Shown: one piece after another, positions 56,201-64,000 of the stretch
Layout: every line of letters starts with the position of its first letter
Numbering within the stretch: position 1 is the first letter of the stretch
NCBI RefSeq assembly: GCF_001625565.1
Contig: NZ_AUXS01000018.1
Coordinates: 1 to 64,000 of the forward strand
DNA length: 64,000 nt
Direction of reading: 5' to 3'
DNA from: Pseudoalteromonas luteoviolacea NCIMB 1944
Lineage (GTDB): Bacteria; Pseudomonadota; Gammaproteobacteria; Enterobacterales; Alteromonadaceae
Notes under the pieces: generated by a model
The model's database searches: none
The model's input: only the letters and a program-made list of their open reading frames with translations
What the model was told of the DNA's origin: nothing
Made by a program: the position numbers and the translations under genes

Positions 56201-59200
56201 CGCATTGACTTGCAAATAATTGCGCAACAACACGCGCTGACGTTGGATAAATCAATAAACCAAGTGCCTGCTTTTGAGCCAGTAAATTTTGCAGTATTAA
56301 GGTCGCATCATGATCATGAATGCCTTTTTCATAGCCCTCTTGGTATCTCGGCTCTGCAAACTTTTGCACCAATAAGAGCAATGTTTCGTCGGCAATCGCT
56401 TGTTCAAGCTGGCTATGCGTCAGAGCATTTAACGGGTCATTTGCCGCACTCAACACCTGTGCAGCTAAGAATTCACCACGGTAAATATCGGTATTTTCAG
56501 AAACTACATTTTGTTGCCAATAAGGTCGATATGACAAAAGCGTGTCACGAATACTTTGCTCTTGTACTGGCTCAAAGTACTCAGTGCCAGTGAGATGAAA
56601 CATCAGATCCTCATCACGAGGTAGCAAGGTGAGATCTAACAGCTGCTTGTTGACACCAAAACTGTGTTTGCCGATTTTGACCGAATTGCCACCATCGCTA
56701 TAGATATCCTGCTTGTCTCGCAGTGAACGGACACCTTGGTCTTTGCATGCTTTGAGCTTAGCTTGAATATCATCCGCCTTGATCCCATCACCAAGCTCTT
56801 TGAGTTCTTGGGTCAGCCCCCGCAGCTTACTTATCATCGGATCTGACGCAAAATAGCTGTTGATTTCATCTATTTCGGAGAAGTTTTGCGAACGCCTAGT
56901 CACTCCTTGTAAAATGCGCTCTGCGGCATTGGCTAGATTGAGTGCTCTGCGCTGCCTCTCTTCTATCAGCTGCTGCTTATGCGCCTCAAAACTTTCGTAT
57001 ACATCATCGCGTTTGGCCATGATCTCCGCAAGATATTCGTCATACTCGCTAAACTGAGATTCAAGCTCTTCAAGCTGAATAAGTAATCTTGATAGCTGCT
57101 CATCGCATTGCTCTGGTGTACGAGCATTATTTAAACTGCTGGTGATACTTTGGCTAAAGAGTTTAAAACGCGCCGCAAATTCCGCTTTCGCTTCAACACT
57201 GCCCAAACTTTTACGGCGAATTTCAATGCTGGCTTTAGCGCGATTAACCAAACCATACACGCCACTGACATCTTCAAGAATTTGCGTTCTGATCCGACTA
57301 TCGTCAATTTCCAGATCAAGCATCGTATGATTGAGCAAGTCCAGTTCACTTCCGAGTGTATCCAGCTCTTTCAAAAAACCGTTGAGTTCACTAACGCTCT
57401 CGCTTTTTTCACTCAGCGCTGTCAACTCATTTAACTTGCTTTGATAAGGTGCTAGCGCTGTATCTTTTTGCAAAAATTGTGCTGTTGCTTGACTCAAGTT
57501 TAAGAACAATTCATCTAGCTGGGCTTGTAATGCGGTAAGCCCTTCGACGTCAATATACTTTACTTCTTCAAGGCTGATGATTTTACCTTTTAAAAGCTTA
57601 AGTGACTCTAAGCCTGTGACAAACTCGGTTGTGAGTTTAAAAGCGTCCGGTCGAATATCTTTGGTTGCCGACTTAAATTCAGCGTTAATATCCACTAAAG
57701 CTTTTTTCGCAGTTTCCTGAATTTGACTGACTTTTTCAAATTCGTCCAACACTTGCTCAGAGGTTTCAAATATTTCGTGCAGTTGAGCATTAAGAGGGGA
57801 AAAGTCCGGCTCATTTAGCCAATGGTAGCGATCTAAAATGCTGCGCGTTAGCGATATAAGACTTTCATAGTGAGAGATATTTGGGTTTTGCTCACTGATC
57901 GCTTTGCAAACACTGTATAAATCTGAAATACCACGTACCAGATCTGGATTGCCAATTTTACCCAACATGCTGGTTGGTGTTGGTGCATTCGCTGCAAATT
58001 CTGCCGAACAAAACGGACTGTCCCACACTTGAATTGGGTGGACTCGCTGAGCTTCTTCTTTTTCAGCTTTAAAGGTGATGGTGAGTCCATCGTTGTATAC
58101 CCCATATCCATGACAATATATTGGGTTTTGGAGGTTCTTTTCGATCAGGTTATAAGCAAATAGCGCATAGCGCCCTTCACTTGGTTCATAAAAGACGTAT
58201 AAAACATCTTCACCATTGGGGGATTTAATTTGTTTGTGGAATTCGAGGTTGTCAATGTGGTCTTCAAAAGAGCGAGTTTGCCCTGATTGCAAATAATAAC
58301 CGCCTGGGAATATGATACCGTGATCATCGGGTAGTTGAACACATGCATCCGCAATTGCATCTTGGCGGACCACGTTTTCAGTTACACAGTTGAAAATAAA
58401 GTAGCGCCATACCTTTTCTCTATAAGGCAGCACCTTAAGTAGAATAATTTCGCCTAGCTGGGCATATTCAACGCTGCAATCCGCCAACGACTGGTTTTTG
58501 TCATCGACAGGTTCTGCGTATATCCCTTCGCCACTTTCGGTGTTATTTTCAACCTTAATAGTAAGGTCGCCACCGACCGCCTCTACAAATACCTTGTCGA
58601 GAATATTAACATGGGGATGGCGCCCCTCTACATGGTCACTACGATCAGTTTTAATCCATTCAAAGTCATAATCTTGGTCACGATTTAAATCGCGTTCACC
58701 ACGATTATCAATATAATCTAAGGTATTGTCTGCCGCGATTTCCCAGCGAAACACGCGAACATCGGACAGTTTATCGCCTATTTGAAACAACGCATAAAGC
58801 TTGCCGTTTTGTTGAAATAAGTGTTGCAGTTTTGATTCTTTGTAATAGGTATAGAGTTCGTCAAAATCTCTTAAGAACCGCTCATTGGTTAAGAACTTTG
58901 TTTCGTTTGGGTAAGGTTCTACTTCGTAATGATCATCTTGGTTTACGAGCTTTTGTACGGTAAATACATCACCTACCTGTGTGTTTTTTTTGAGTCCTAA
59001 AAACACATTGTAGGCAAATATCAGCTTGTCGCCGATCAGTACAATATCTCGTGGTATGCAATTATGTTCAGTTCTTACCCTAGCACGCCCTTTGACTTTA
59101 ATTTCAGTACTGCCAAAGGTCTCTATTCGGTTTTGATTTAGTAAATCGATGTCTTTGCGTAACTGAGCACCAGAGTTACTCAAACGACGCTTGATCAGAT

Positions 59201-59246
59201 CATATGATCCCTGCTCTAGTGCGACATTATTTTCAGAGTCCGCCAT
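53214..59246 (-). CDS. Giant AAA ATPase with long coiled coil (DNA-repair-ATPase/DUF3686 type)
   Basis: 2010 residues. The N-terminal half (residues 1-1250) resembles the DUF3686 part of proteins labelled DNA repair ATPase, for example VKGRARVRTEHNCIPRDIVLIGDKLIFAYN and the propeller-like blocks GIIFPGGYYLQSGQTRSF. A helical, coiled-coil region (about 480-850) follows. The single AAA module has Walker A PPGYGKTT (GYGKTT at 1297-1302), Walker B VMLYLDDIQH (about residue 1360) and a sensor Asn in MAGNPYT. The last 350 residues are a Gln/Ser/Leu-rich coiled coil. DNA repair is not supported by anything here. Linkage to PspA and flotillin suggests a cytoplasmic remodelling ATPase for membrane stress. 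Confidence 0.85.
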   Translation of the reverse strand: MADSENNVALEQGSYDLIKRRLSNSGAQLRKDIDLLNQNRIETFGSTEIKVKGRARVRTEHNCIPRDIVLIGDKLIFAYNVFLGLKKNTQVGDVFTVQKLVNQDDHYEVEPYPNETKFLTNERFLRDFDELYTYYKESKLQHLFQQNGKLYALFQIGDKLSDVRVFRWEIAADNTLDYIDNRGERDLNRDQDYDFEWIKTDRSDHVEGRHPHVNILDKVFVEAVGGDLTIKVENNTESGEGIYAEPVDDKNQSLADCSVEYAQLGEIILLKVLPYREKVWRYFIFNCVTENVVRQDAIADACVQLPDDHGIIFPGGYYLQSGQTRSFEDHIDNLEFHKQIKSPNGEDVLYVFYEPSEGRYALFAYNLIEKNLQNPIYCHGYGVYNDGLTITFKAEKEEAQRVHPIQVWDSPFCSAEFAANAPTPTSMLGKIGNPDLVRGISDLYSVCKAISEQNPNISHYESLISLTRSILDRYHWLNEPDFSPLNAQLHEIFETSEQVLDEFEKVSQIQETAKKALVDINAEFKSATKDIRPDAFKLTTEFVTGLESLKLLKGKIISLEEVKYIDVEGLTALQAQLDELFLNLSQATAQFLQKDTALAPYQSKLNELTALSEKSESVSELNGFLKELDTLGSELDLLNHTMLDLEIDDSRIRTQILEDVSGVYGLVNRAKASIEIRRKSLGSVEAKAEFAARFKLFSQSITSSLNNARTPEQCDEQLSRLLIQLEELESQFSEYDEYLAEIMAKRDDVYESFEAHKQQLIEERQRRALNLANAAERILQGVTRRSQNFSEIDEINSYFASDPMISKLRGLTQELKELGDGIKADDIQAKLKACKDQGVRSLRDKQDIYSDGGNSVKIGKHSFGVNKQLLDLTLLPRDEDLMFHLTGTEYFEPVQEQSIRDTLLSYRPYWQQNVVSENTDIYRGEFLAAQVLSAANDPLNALTHSQLEQAIADETLLLLVQKFAEPRYQEGYEKGIHDHDATLILQNLLAQKQALGLLIYPTSARVVAQLFASQCDTRILVQWSEQAKQAQLMETVLGDTRFKAQLAGQLSDEITGFAQSSLSRYLPYVSALSGQLSAEYLIKELAQSKKELSFVMSSKVKKVAEQFNSMARSKGFSASLQDTLGALEHLQDKAIMMVSWLNAYGQQQNDEVSADLLIDSANVVLLQQLNQTQFEPQDVTVSNQVTGLLGQHTRINEQTLTLDYAEFFARTQTYLSTHVSGFSHYHEIKSEILAEQKERLQLDEFKPKPLSSFVRNQLIDKVYFPIIGDNLAKQIGASGNNKRTDLMGMLLLISPPGYGKTTLIEYVANRLGLTFVKVNCPSIGHDQVSLDPGQAMNATAAKEIEKINQSFEMGNNVMLYLDDIQHTNPEFLQKFISLCDGSRRIDGVWNGRSKTYDLRGKKFAVVMAGNPYTESGESFKIPDMLANRADIYNLGDTLSGCEQEFAMSFIENALTSNAVLAPLANRNMQDLYKLVRIAEGEDISLNELEHNYSQAQANEIVSVLQKLIQIRNTVLKVNAQYIASAAQDDDYRVEPPFKLQGSYRNMNKMAEKVVAAMNDEELENLIQDHYRGEAQTLSKGSEENLLKLAQLRNTLCEQEAKRWQQILDDYALLNRANDAGSPVLLAVEQLGELNESLTSIASKLDKDQLSHNYSALLEKLNGAVGEQDTNGSLQALAKVIEHSAQQSPLTSSFAQLSAQLAEQHQQKLTQSDMHNARDADTNEALTSKVSQAINQLTESLNNEHLQRSEQVQLATINADNSLKSQQDLKTALSEELQQVTEALNRQRDSHMRSTEHSTQLQLEAMSDQRTELTKLALELANVNNALTQQNLTQEEFVAQQATRQQALAEGLTQKLTDLAESIKEQRSAEHNSKQSALLADINSALKAIADKPDTAGALADLNLNIQQGQSSLAHQLSTAIEAGQSQVIAQFSAKNNTEQCTTPSEEVALALSELVSSTLPELMKHAEKSSDIDPNLGRKVDVILERLARIESLPAKAQGSSQNSDNPYML

Positions 59247-59291
59247 AGTCTACTGTCCTGTGGTTCATGGAGGGTAAATAGAAAGGTACGC

Positions 59292-59320
59292 TGAATGCAC
59301 GCCCGACCTGCGTGCATTCA
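59292..59320. repeat. Perfect stem-loop inside the stress operon
   Basis: TGAATGCACGC / GCGTGCATTCA is an 11-base perfect inverted repeat with the loop CCGACCT, between the flotillin stop (59340) and the ATPase start (59246). It is followed on the minus strand by GTACCTTTCTATTT. It may attenuate transcription into the 6-kb ATPase gene or stabilise the upstream message. Confidence 0.55.
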
Positions 59321-59339
59321 TAGTCTTGTAATAACGCTG

Positions 59340-61439
59340 TTAGCTTTGCTCGTTTGACTCTACTTGTTTTGCATTGCCGTTAAGCGTACTGCCTAACAAG
59401 TTTAAAAGCTGTTGCTTCTCAGCATCACTACTATTGCCTAACTGGCTGAAAAACTTGCTCATAGCTACGTTTTTCATGGTCTCTGACGATGCGTTTGCAC
59501 CACTTAGCACTCCTTTAAGATCATCCATGATATTTCTGTCGCCGTTTAGATGATCTTTAAACAAAGTTTGAACCGTATCGCTTTCTCCCACTAATCCATC
59601 AATAGATTTTCCGAGCGTGATCGCTTTCATAAATTGGTTGAAGAACTGGCCGTCGCCCCCCATGATGTTAATGTCTGCATTGCCCAGCGTCTTAGCCAGA
59701 ATTTCAGATTGATGCGCGGCAATGTCTTTTTCTGTATCCAGCTTGGCCAACGTAAGCTCTTTTTGCTGATTAAGTTGAAGCGTAAAGCTTTCGTAATCTC
59801 TTGCTGACTGGTCCATCGCATTGAGTGCTTCAAGCTTTTCTTCAAGACCTTTTGCTTCAGCTGACATACGACGCTCAAGTGTCGATGCTTCTGCTTCCCC
59901 TTGCTTTTCAATTGCCTCAGCCATCGCAGATTGCACTTCTGCCTCAGCAAATCCGATATCACGTTTACCTTGCGCTTCAGCTGCCAGTTTTTGCTGTAGT
60001 ACTTGCGCTTCTGTTTCACCCTGTTGCGCATTCGCTTGCGCTTTGGCTTTGATCACTTCCGCTTCAGCAAGGCCAGCTGCTGCTTTTTCAGCGCGCTCAG
60101 CTTCTGCTAATACCTTTTTCGACTCCGCAGTTTGATTCGCTATACGCAGCTCGGCTTCCGCCATTTTTTCTAGCTCGCGTGCTTTAAATTCTGACGCTTG
60201 CTCCTGTGCTTTAGCTGCTTCAATATCCTTCACCAGCGCTTCTTCTGCTTCCGCTTTGGCCTTGATCACAATCGCTTCTTTTTCACGTTCCGCGGCTGCT
60301 AGCGTTTGAACATCTTTAATGCGTTCCTGCTCTTCGGCAACGGTTTTTTCTACCGCAACGCGATCTCGCTGTACTTCTGCGATTTCTTTGCGCTCCACTT
60401 CCAATGCTTTTTCTTTATTGATGCGCATGATTTCAGTTTCTTTCTCCCGTTCAATCACTTCAATTTCACGAGAGCGCGATACTTTTTCTTCTTCAATGGC
60501 AAGCACGCGCAGACGGTTTTGCTCGGCAATATCTATTTCACGCTGTTTGTTTTGTTCTGCAATTTCAATGGCTTCATCCGCTTTTAAGCGAGCATCTTCC
60601 GCCTTCATACGCTCTTCTTGTTTTACCCGTTCAGCTTCTGCGGTTTCTCTAGCTCGCACAGTTTCGATTTCGCGTTGTTGCTTCGCTTTTGCATCTTCTT
60701 TTTGGCGTTCAATCTCTAAAGATTTTTCAAGTGCTGCTTGATTTTGGATCTCAATCTGCGCTTGTTCATCACACTTTAGCTGGTTCGTTTGCACATTCTG
60801 CTCTGCGGTTTTCTCCGTGATACGTCGAATACCTTCAGCATCTAATATGTTGTTTTCATCTAGCTTGTGAATTGATGTTTGCTCAAGGTAGTCAATCGCC
60901 ACGTCTTCGAGCGTGTAACCTGATAAATCTTGACCAATCACTTCTTTAATTGCATCTCTAAACTGGTTGCGATGAGTAAACAGTTCTTCAAAATTCATTT
61001 GTTTACCCACAGTTTTAAGGGCTTCTGAGAACTTAGCTTCAAATAACTCTTGTAGTGTTTCAGGTTGTGACGCGCGGGCACAGCCAACTTGTTTAGCAAC
61101 GCGCAAGATGTCCTGCTTATTTTCATTTACACGGATATAAAAAGTAATGGCGATATCGGCACGAATATTATCCTTACAGATAAGGCCACTGTTTTCTCTG
61201 CGCTCTAAAACCATGCGCTTGGTTGAGATATCCATAACTTCCATTTTATGAATGACGGGGTAAACTATCCCACCTGTTGTGGTTACGTCCGGCTCATTCT
61301 TCATTTTGTTAATTATGAGCGCATGCCCTTGATCCACTTTTCGATAAAACTTACCGATGATTAAAATAATCGCAAATATAACACCGATAGATACGCCAAC
61401 GATTGTTAAAATAGGTCCGAGATTATCTAAAAATTCCAT
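59340..61439 (-). CDS. Flotillin / YqiK-type membrane scaffold protein
   Basis: 699 residues. An N-terminal membrane helix (LTIVGVSIGVIFAIILIIGKF) is followed by the SPFH domain (QGHALIINKMKN, GGIVYPVIHKMEVMDISTKRMVLERRE, VAIDYLEQTSIHKLD). Then come about 400 residues of Glu/Ala/Lys-rich coiled coil with repeated EAE and AEAQ units (KEAIVIKAKAEAEEAL, EAEVIKAKAQANAQQGETEAQ), as in YqiK and eukaryotic flotillins. The C-terminus (NIMGGDGQFFNQFMKAITLG) holds the oligomerisation motif. It organises microdomains in the inner membrane. The 154-base gap upstream may hold a secondary promoter. Confidence 0.93.
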   Translation of the reverse strand: MEFLDNLGPILTIVGVSIGVIFAIILIIGKFYRKVDQGHALIINKMKNEPDVTTTGGIVYPVIHKMEVMDISTKRMVLERRENSGLICKDNIRADIAITFYIRVNENKQDILRVAKQVGCARASQPETLQELFEAKFSEALKTVGKQMNFEELFTHRNQFRDAIKEVIGQDLSGYTLEDVAIDYLEQTSIHKLDENNILDAEGIRRITEKTAEQNVQTNQLKCDEQAQIEIQNQAALEKSLEIERQKEDAKAKQQREIETVRARETAEAERVKQEERMKAEDARLKADEAIEIAEQNKQREIDIAEQNRLRVLAIEEEKVSRSREIEVIEREKETEIMRINKEKALEVERKEIAEVQRDRVAVEKTVAEEQERIKDVQTLAAAEREKEAIVIKAKAEAEEALVKDIEAAKAQEQASEFKARELEKMAEAELRIANQTAESKKVLAEAERAEKAAAGLAEAEVIKAKAQANAQQGETEAQVLQQKLAAEAQGKRDIGFAEAEVQSAMAEAIEKQGEAEASTLERRMSAEAKGLEEKLEALNAMDQSARDYESFTLQLNQQKELTLAKLDTEKDIAAHQSEILAKTLGNADINIMGGDGQFFNQFMKAITLGKSIDGLVGESDTVQTLFKDHLNGDRNIMDDLKGVLSGANASSETMKNVAMSKFFSQLGNSSDAEKQQLLNLLGSTLNGNAKQVESNEQS

Positions 61440-61593
61440 GTGTGTTCCTAACTAATATGATTATTCCAAGCCATGGCTTAATGTTGTTTTCAAGTAGAGC
61501 TGCCACAGCGATTTTGTGCCATATAAAACTAAGTTATCTTGGCCGTTGTTTATGTGTTAATTGTTAATGATGTATTGTGTTCTTGATGAGGTA

Positions 61594-62202
61594 CTACCAA
61601 GGCTTCTCGACAATGAGATAGCTATTTTTAGCCACATCATGCTCAATCAATAAGCCTGTATCACCTAAGGAAAACATGCCCTCGTCCTCTGAACGCACTT
61701 CTATTAGCTGCTCTGTTCCTTGAAATTGCACTTTTGCTTGACCAAATTGTGTATTCACTTTACTTGTCGCAATCACGCACTCCAAACCGATAAAATCATT
61801 CTTAGAGGCGGTTTCTTTGCTGTCAAAAAAGCGTCTTAAAGGCCTAACTAACATGGCTGTTAACGGGATCGATACAACAAAACATCCCAGCATCATCGCG
61901 CCACCTAAAAGGTAGAACATAACTCCATCGCCAAGTGCGTATGCAAACAGTTGATGCGCATAAAAACTTGCTATCCAACTGAGCAGTACAACTAAGCTAA
62001 TTGATATAGTCAGAGGTACACCACCAAAGCCCATTTGCATAATGGAGTCACCACCACCATCAGCCTCTATCTCAACATCTCCTTCAAGCATATCAATGTC
62101 TGCAAATCCAAGCAGTGCGATTAACCAAAAGCCGATGACGATGAGTAACAAGGTGGTGAAAACCACTGTTGGGAAAGTAAAAATAGTATTGAGAAAGTCC
62201 AT
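61594..62202 (-). CDS. YqiJ-like membrane protein with OB-fold (NfeD-related)
   Basis: 202 residues, ATG with AGGAATATTT. Three to four membrane helices (VVFTTLLLIVIGFWLIALLGF, LTISISLVVLLSWIASFYA, FYLLGGAMMLGCFVVSIPLTAML) are followed by a C-terminal OB-fold beta domain (FIGLECVIATSKVNTQFGQAKVQFQGTEQLIEVRSEDEGMFSLGDTGLLIE). This is the YqiJ partner of YqiK/flotillin, equivalent to NfeD in other bacteria. The OB domain lies on the cytoplasmic side and is thought to work with the flotillin. Confidence 0.88.
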   Translation of the reverse strand: MDFLNTIFTFPTVVFTTLLLIVIGFWLIALLGFADIDMLEGDVEIEADGGGDSIMQMGFGGVPLTISISLVVLLSWIASFYAHQLFAYALGDGVMFYLLGGAMMLGCFVVSIPLTAMLVRPLRRFFDSKETASKNDFIGLECVIATSKVNTQFGQAKVQFQGTEQLIEVRSEDEGMFSLGDTGLLIEHDVAKNSYLIVEKPW

Positions 62203-62258
62203 AATATTAAATATTCCTATGCATTAAGGGCCATTCAACCGCAAGTGCGCTTTAAGGT

Positions 62259-62582
62259 TTAACCATTAGCATCTTTTACGTGTTGAATCAGTAAATCGGC
62301 GACTTTTTGCTTTACTACACGCTTGTCAGCATCAGGGATCTCAAAACGATGTGCTAAAAGTGCAATCTCTTCATCACTTAGATTGAAACTTAACCTCTGA
62401 CGGGTCTTTTTTGATTTAACTTCCAATCCTAAAATGCGCCTTATCATGTCAGACGGTGTCAACTCTTCGTCAATTGCACTTTTTTTAATAAATTTTTGCA
62501 CTTCAGAGCTGAGGTCAAAAGCAAGTTGCGTTGCTCGAACCGCCTTCTCTTGCTTTTGCCAAGTATGTTTATTATCACTCAT
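62259..62582 (-). CDS. Unknown 107-residue protein of the PspA/flotillin locus
   Basis: 107 residues, no signal or membrane segment. It starts five bases after the PspA stop, so the two are coupled. The first half (AVRATQLAFDLSSEVQKFIKKSAIDEELTPSDMIRRILGL) reads like a ribbon-helix-helix-type segment, and RLSFNLSDEEIALLAHRFEIPDADKRVVKQKVADLL is a second helical segment. A small DNA-binding or adapter protein is possible. I cannot place it in a named family. Confidence 0.65.
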   Translation of the reverse strand: MSDNKHTWQKQEKAVRATQLAFDLSSEVQKFIKKSAIDEELTPSDMIRRILGLEVKSKKTRQRLSFNLSDEEIALLAHRFEIPDADKRVVKQKVADLLIQHVKDANG

Positions 62583-62587
62583 CCGTG

Positions 62588-63280
62588 TTACTTATTTTGT
62601 TTTGCGCGAATTCGGGCTAGGACGTCGGCACCTTTGCTAGCATCTTCCCCGATACCCGCTTCACGCATCTTGTCATGTAGAGATTTATCGTTACTTTCAT
62701 CAGCGAGTTGCTGCGCAGCGTCTAACTGATCTTGCCTGTCCATTTGGCGCTGTTTTATGCGCTCCAATGACTGTTTTGCTGATGCCATTGCTGAGTCACC
62801 AGAAGTCATTGTATCGTTGACGGCCATCGTAGCTTTTTGCACACTTTCTGTTGTTTTAACCATGCTTAATTGACGCTGGTTTTCAACGATGGTTTTTTCT
62901 GCTTGTTTAATTTGCTCTTTTAACTTTGCGACATTAGCAGAAAATGTATTGAGTATTTGTTGCTGCTCTGATTTTTCTTGTTCAAGCTCGGCAATTTTTC
63001 CCGCGATTTCAAGAGCGAGTGACTCTTCATCCTTATCCAGTGCCTGTGTTGCATAGGTTTCATGCTTGGCGATATCATCTTCTAACGCTTTAATAGCACG
63101 TGAGGTTTGTATTTCTTTGGCCATCACTTCTGTTAGACTACGCTTGGCCTCACTCAAAGCATCCTGTGCATCTCTGATCTCTTGTTCAAAAATTCGAATA
63201 GCATTCGCATCTACAATACCTTCACCCACTTCATTCACACCGCCTTTTACCGCAGTAAACAACTTCTTTAAAATACTCAT
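62588..63280 (-). CDS. PspA/IM30 family membrane-stress protein (YjfJ type)
   Basis: 230 residues from ATG 63280, with AAGGAG at the correct distance; the TTG six bases earlier is rejected. MSILKKLFTAVKGGVNEVGEGIVDANAIRIFEQEIRDAQ is the PspA-type amphipathic N-terminal helix and start of the long hairpin. The rest is alpha-helical coiled coil (AKHETYATQALDKDEESLALEIAGKIAELEQEK, SAMASAKQSLERIKQRQMDR). These proteins are ESCRT-III relatives that coat and stabilise the inner membrane. It is second in the stress operon. Confidence 0.93.
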   Translation of the reverse strand: MSILKKLFTAVKGGVNEVGEGIVDANAIRIFEQEIRDAQDALSEAKRSLTEVMAKEIQTSRAIKALEDDIAKHETYATQALDKDEESLALEIAGKIAELEQEKSEQQQILNTFSANVAKLKEQIKQAEKTIVENQRQLSMVKTTESVQKATMAVNDTMTSGDSAMASAKQSLERIKQRQMDRQDQLDAAQQLADESNDKSLHDKMREAGIGEDASKGADVLARIRAKQNK

Positions 63281-63295
63281 ATTCAATACTCCTTG

Positions 63296-63706
63296 TTATT
63301 CAGTCAAATAATCACTTATCGCGTCCAAAGCATCAATTGAATTGGCAGACAAGGTGACAATTTCATGGCCTAATTGTTCTAAGGTAGAGTTGGTAGAAAG
63401 CGCGCCAAAAATTGCGTATTTGTTGTCAATTTTAGCGAATGCACTAAGGGGCATGGGCACGTTCAAGCGTAATAACGTATCGTTTAGCTCTGCGTGTTTG
63501 TCAGCACTTATTTCTTGCTCTGTAAACAAGTAACAAATACACAATACTTGCTCTTCTGTACGTGTTACAAAAATAGGAAGCTCATCGTTTCCATCAACGA
63601 TTACCTGTAGGACTTCTTGTCCAACATTGTTGATAAAAAACGACTCAAAACTGGCACCTTCAGTTTCATATTGCGAGAGTTTAATAGAAAGCTCATTTAA
63701 TTCCAT
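63296..63706 (-). CDS. DUF2170 family protein (YjfI)
   Basis: 136 residues. ASFESFFINNVGQEVLQVIVDGNDELPIFVTRTEEQVLCICYLF and VPMPLSAFAKIDNKYAIFGALS are consistent with DUF2170/YjfI, the first gene of the yjfI-yjfJ type operon. Its role is unknown but it always travels with the PspA homologue. It starts the minus-strand stress operon; the promoter must lie within 63707-63800. A good ribosome binding site (AAGGAAT) precedes ATG 63706. Confidence 0.8.
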   Translation of the reverse strand: MELNELSIKLSQYETEGASFESFFINNVGQEVLQVIVDGNDELPIFVTRTEEQVLCICYLFTEQEISADKHAELNDTLLRLNVPMPLSAFAKIDNKYAIFGALSTNSTLEQLGHEIVTLSANSIDALDAISDYLTE

Positions 63707-63895
63707 GTAACAGATTCCTTATGTCAAATTGGCATTTATTTAGCTAATAAAGCCTGTTTGTTTGTATGAGTTACGTACTTAGGTTTGCACGCTGTGACAT
63801 ATTATGTCAATAGCATTTTTGATAAAAACGCAAGTTTATTTGTTTATTTGGCACTCAAGTGTACCCCAAAAATCCTCTTAATCTTCAAAAAGAGA

Positions 63896-63942
63896 CAAGC
63901 CCACTGCTTGATAACCACCTTTAATCGGTGAGGTTATTTTTT
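63896..63942 (+). promoter_or_regulatory. Tandem hairpins directly in front of a start codon
   Basis: CAAGC CCACT GCTTG (63896-63910) is followed at once by ATAACC-ACC / GGT-GA-GGTTAT (63911-63937, loop TTTAATC) and a run of T up to 63942. The ATG of the partial gene begins at 63943. The GGTGAGG ribosome binding site is inside the second stem. This looks like an attenuator or RBS-sequestering leader rather than an unrelated terminator. Confidence 0.5.
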
Positions 63943-64000
63943 ATGTCAGCCACTTTGACAATGTTAACTTGGCTCGTGTTTACATTGACTGGCAGTAATC
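63943..64000 (+). CDS. Start of a plus-strand gene, cut by the window edge
   Basis: ATG 63943 opens a frame of 19 codons reading MSATLTMLTWLVFTLTGSN with no stop before the edge. The stretch is hydrophobic, so a membrane protein or signal peptide is likely. GGTGAGG lies ten bases upstream but is part of a hairpin. It is divergent from the stress operon. Too short to identify. Confidence 0.4.
   Translation, partial: MSATLTMLTWLVFTLTGSN

Noticed and set aside
1..64000. CRISPR arrays, insertion sequences, integrons or tRNA genes
   Set aside because: No regularly spaced repeats, transposase frames, attachment-site duplications or cloverleaf-like sequences were recognised, though short RNAs could be missed by eye.

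Overview
The window looks like a chromosomal segment from a marine gammaproteobacterium, most likely Pseudoalteromonas or a close Alteromonadales relative. This is inferred from moderately low GC, strong AAGGAG-type ribosome binding sites, the density of chemoreceptors and one-component regulators, and the YjfI/PspA/flotillin/giant-ATPase locus. No rRNA, tRNA, CRISPR array, transposase or integrase was seen. The features are single genes, short operons and three larger loci.

Region 1 (1-11601, minus strand) is one long, tightly packed operon. In transcription order it encodes a TAT/Sec-exported NHL-type propeller, an aspartyl/asparaginyl beta-hydroxylase, a GNAT acetyltransferase, a DUF6916 protein, three tandem phage-tail-collar (microcystin-dependent-protein type) proteins, a subtilisin-like protease, a TIGR03032/DUF4915 propeller-like protein, and an exported repeat protein of more than 1749 residues that runs off the left edge. 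No phage head, terminase, sheath or tube genes are present, so this is not a prophage. It reads as a dedicated system that makes, modifies and processes cell-surface or secreted proteins, and it is the best candidate for an undescribed system here.

Region 2 (12091-19178, plus strand) starts with a 1306-residue Ser/Thr kinase / cyclase-like / AAA ATPase / TPR-like fusion. This architecture is known from regulators of thiazole/oxazole-modified microcin (TOMM) clusters. It is followed by an exported protein with one heme-c motif and an orphan acidic 239-residue protein. No YcaO cyclodehydratase lies in the window. An outer-membrane beta-barrel gene follows.

Region 3 (19161-48425) is mixed housekeeping and accessory content. 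It holds divergent regulator/target pairs (LysR-MFS, AraC-serine hydrolase, LysR-MFS-carboxymuconolactone decarboxylase, HxlR-SnoaL), a dCache chemoreceptor, a lipase with a DUF4785-like partner, a diguanylate cyclase, and an XRE regulator facing a three-gene operon (small exported protein, DUF2145, YiaA/B). It continues with a Kelch lipoprotein, a DCC thiol protein, ArsH plus sigma factor SigZ, a cell-wall amidase, a methyltransferase, a CocE-type hydrolase, and a MarR regulator with a metallo-beta-lactamase-fold lipoprotein. Several regulators have clear palindromic or repeated operator-like sites.

Region 4 (48677-64000) contains a poly-HAMP nitrate/nitrite-sensor-type chemoreceptor, a small exported protein, and the membrane-stress locus DUF2170 - PspA - unknown 107 aa - YqiJ-like OB protein - flotillin - 2010-aa AAA ATPase. 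That locus ends in a strong hairpin terminator. A new plus-strand gene begins at the right edge behind two tandem hairpins.

All identifications come from reading the translated sequences. Family names rest on recalled motifs, not on database searches.
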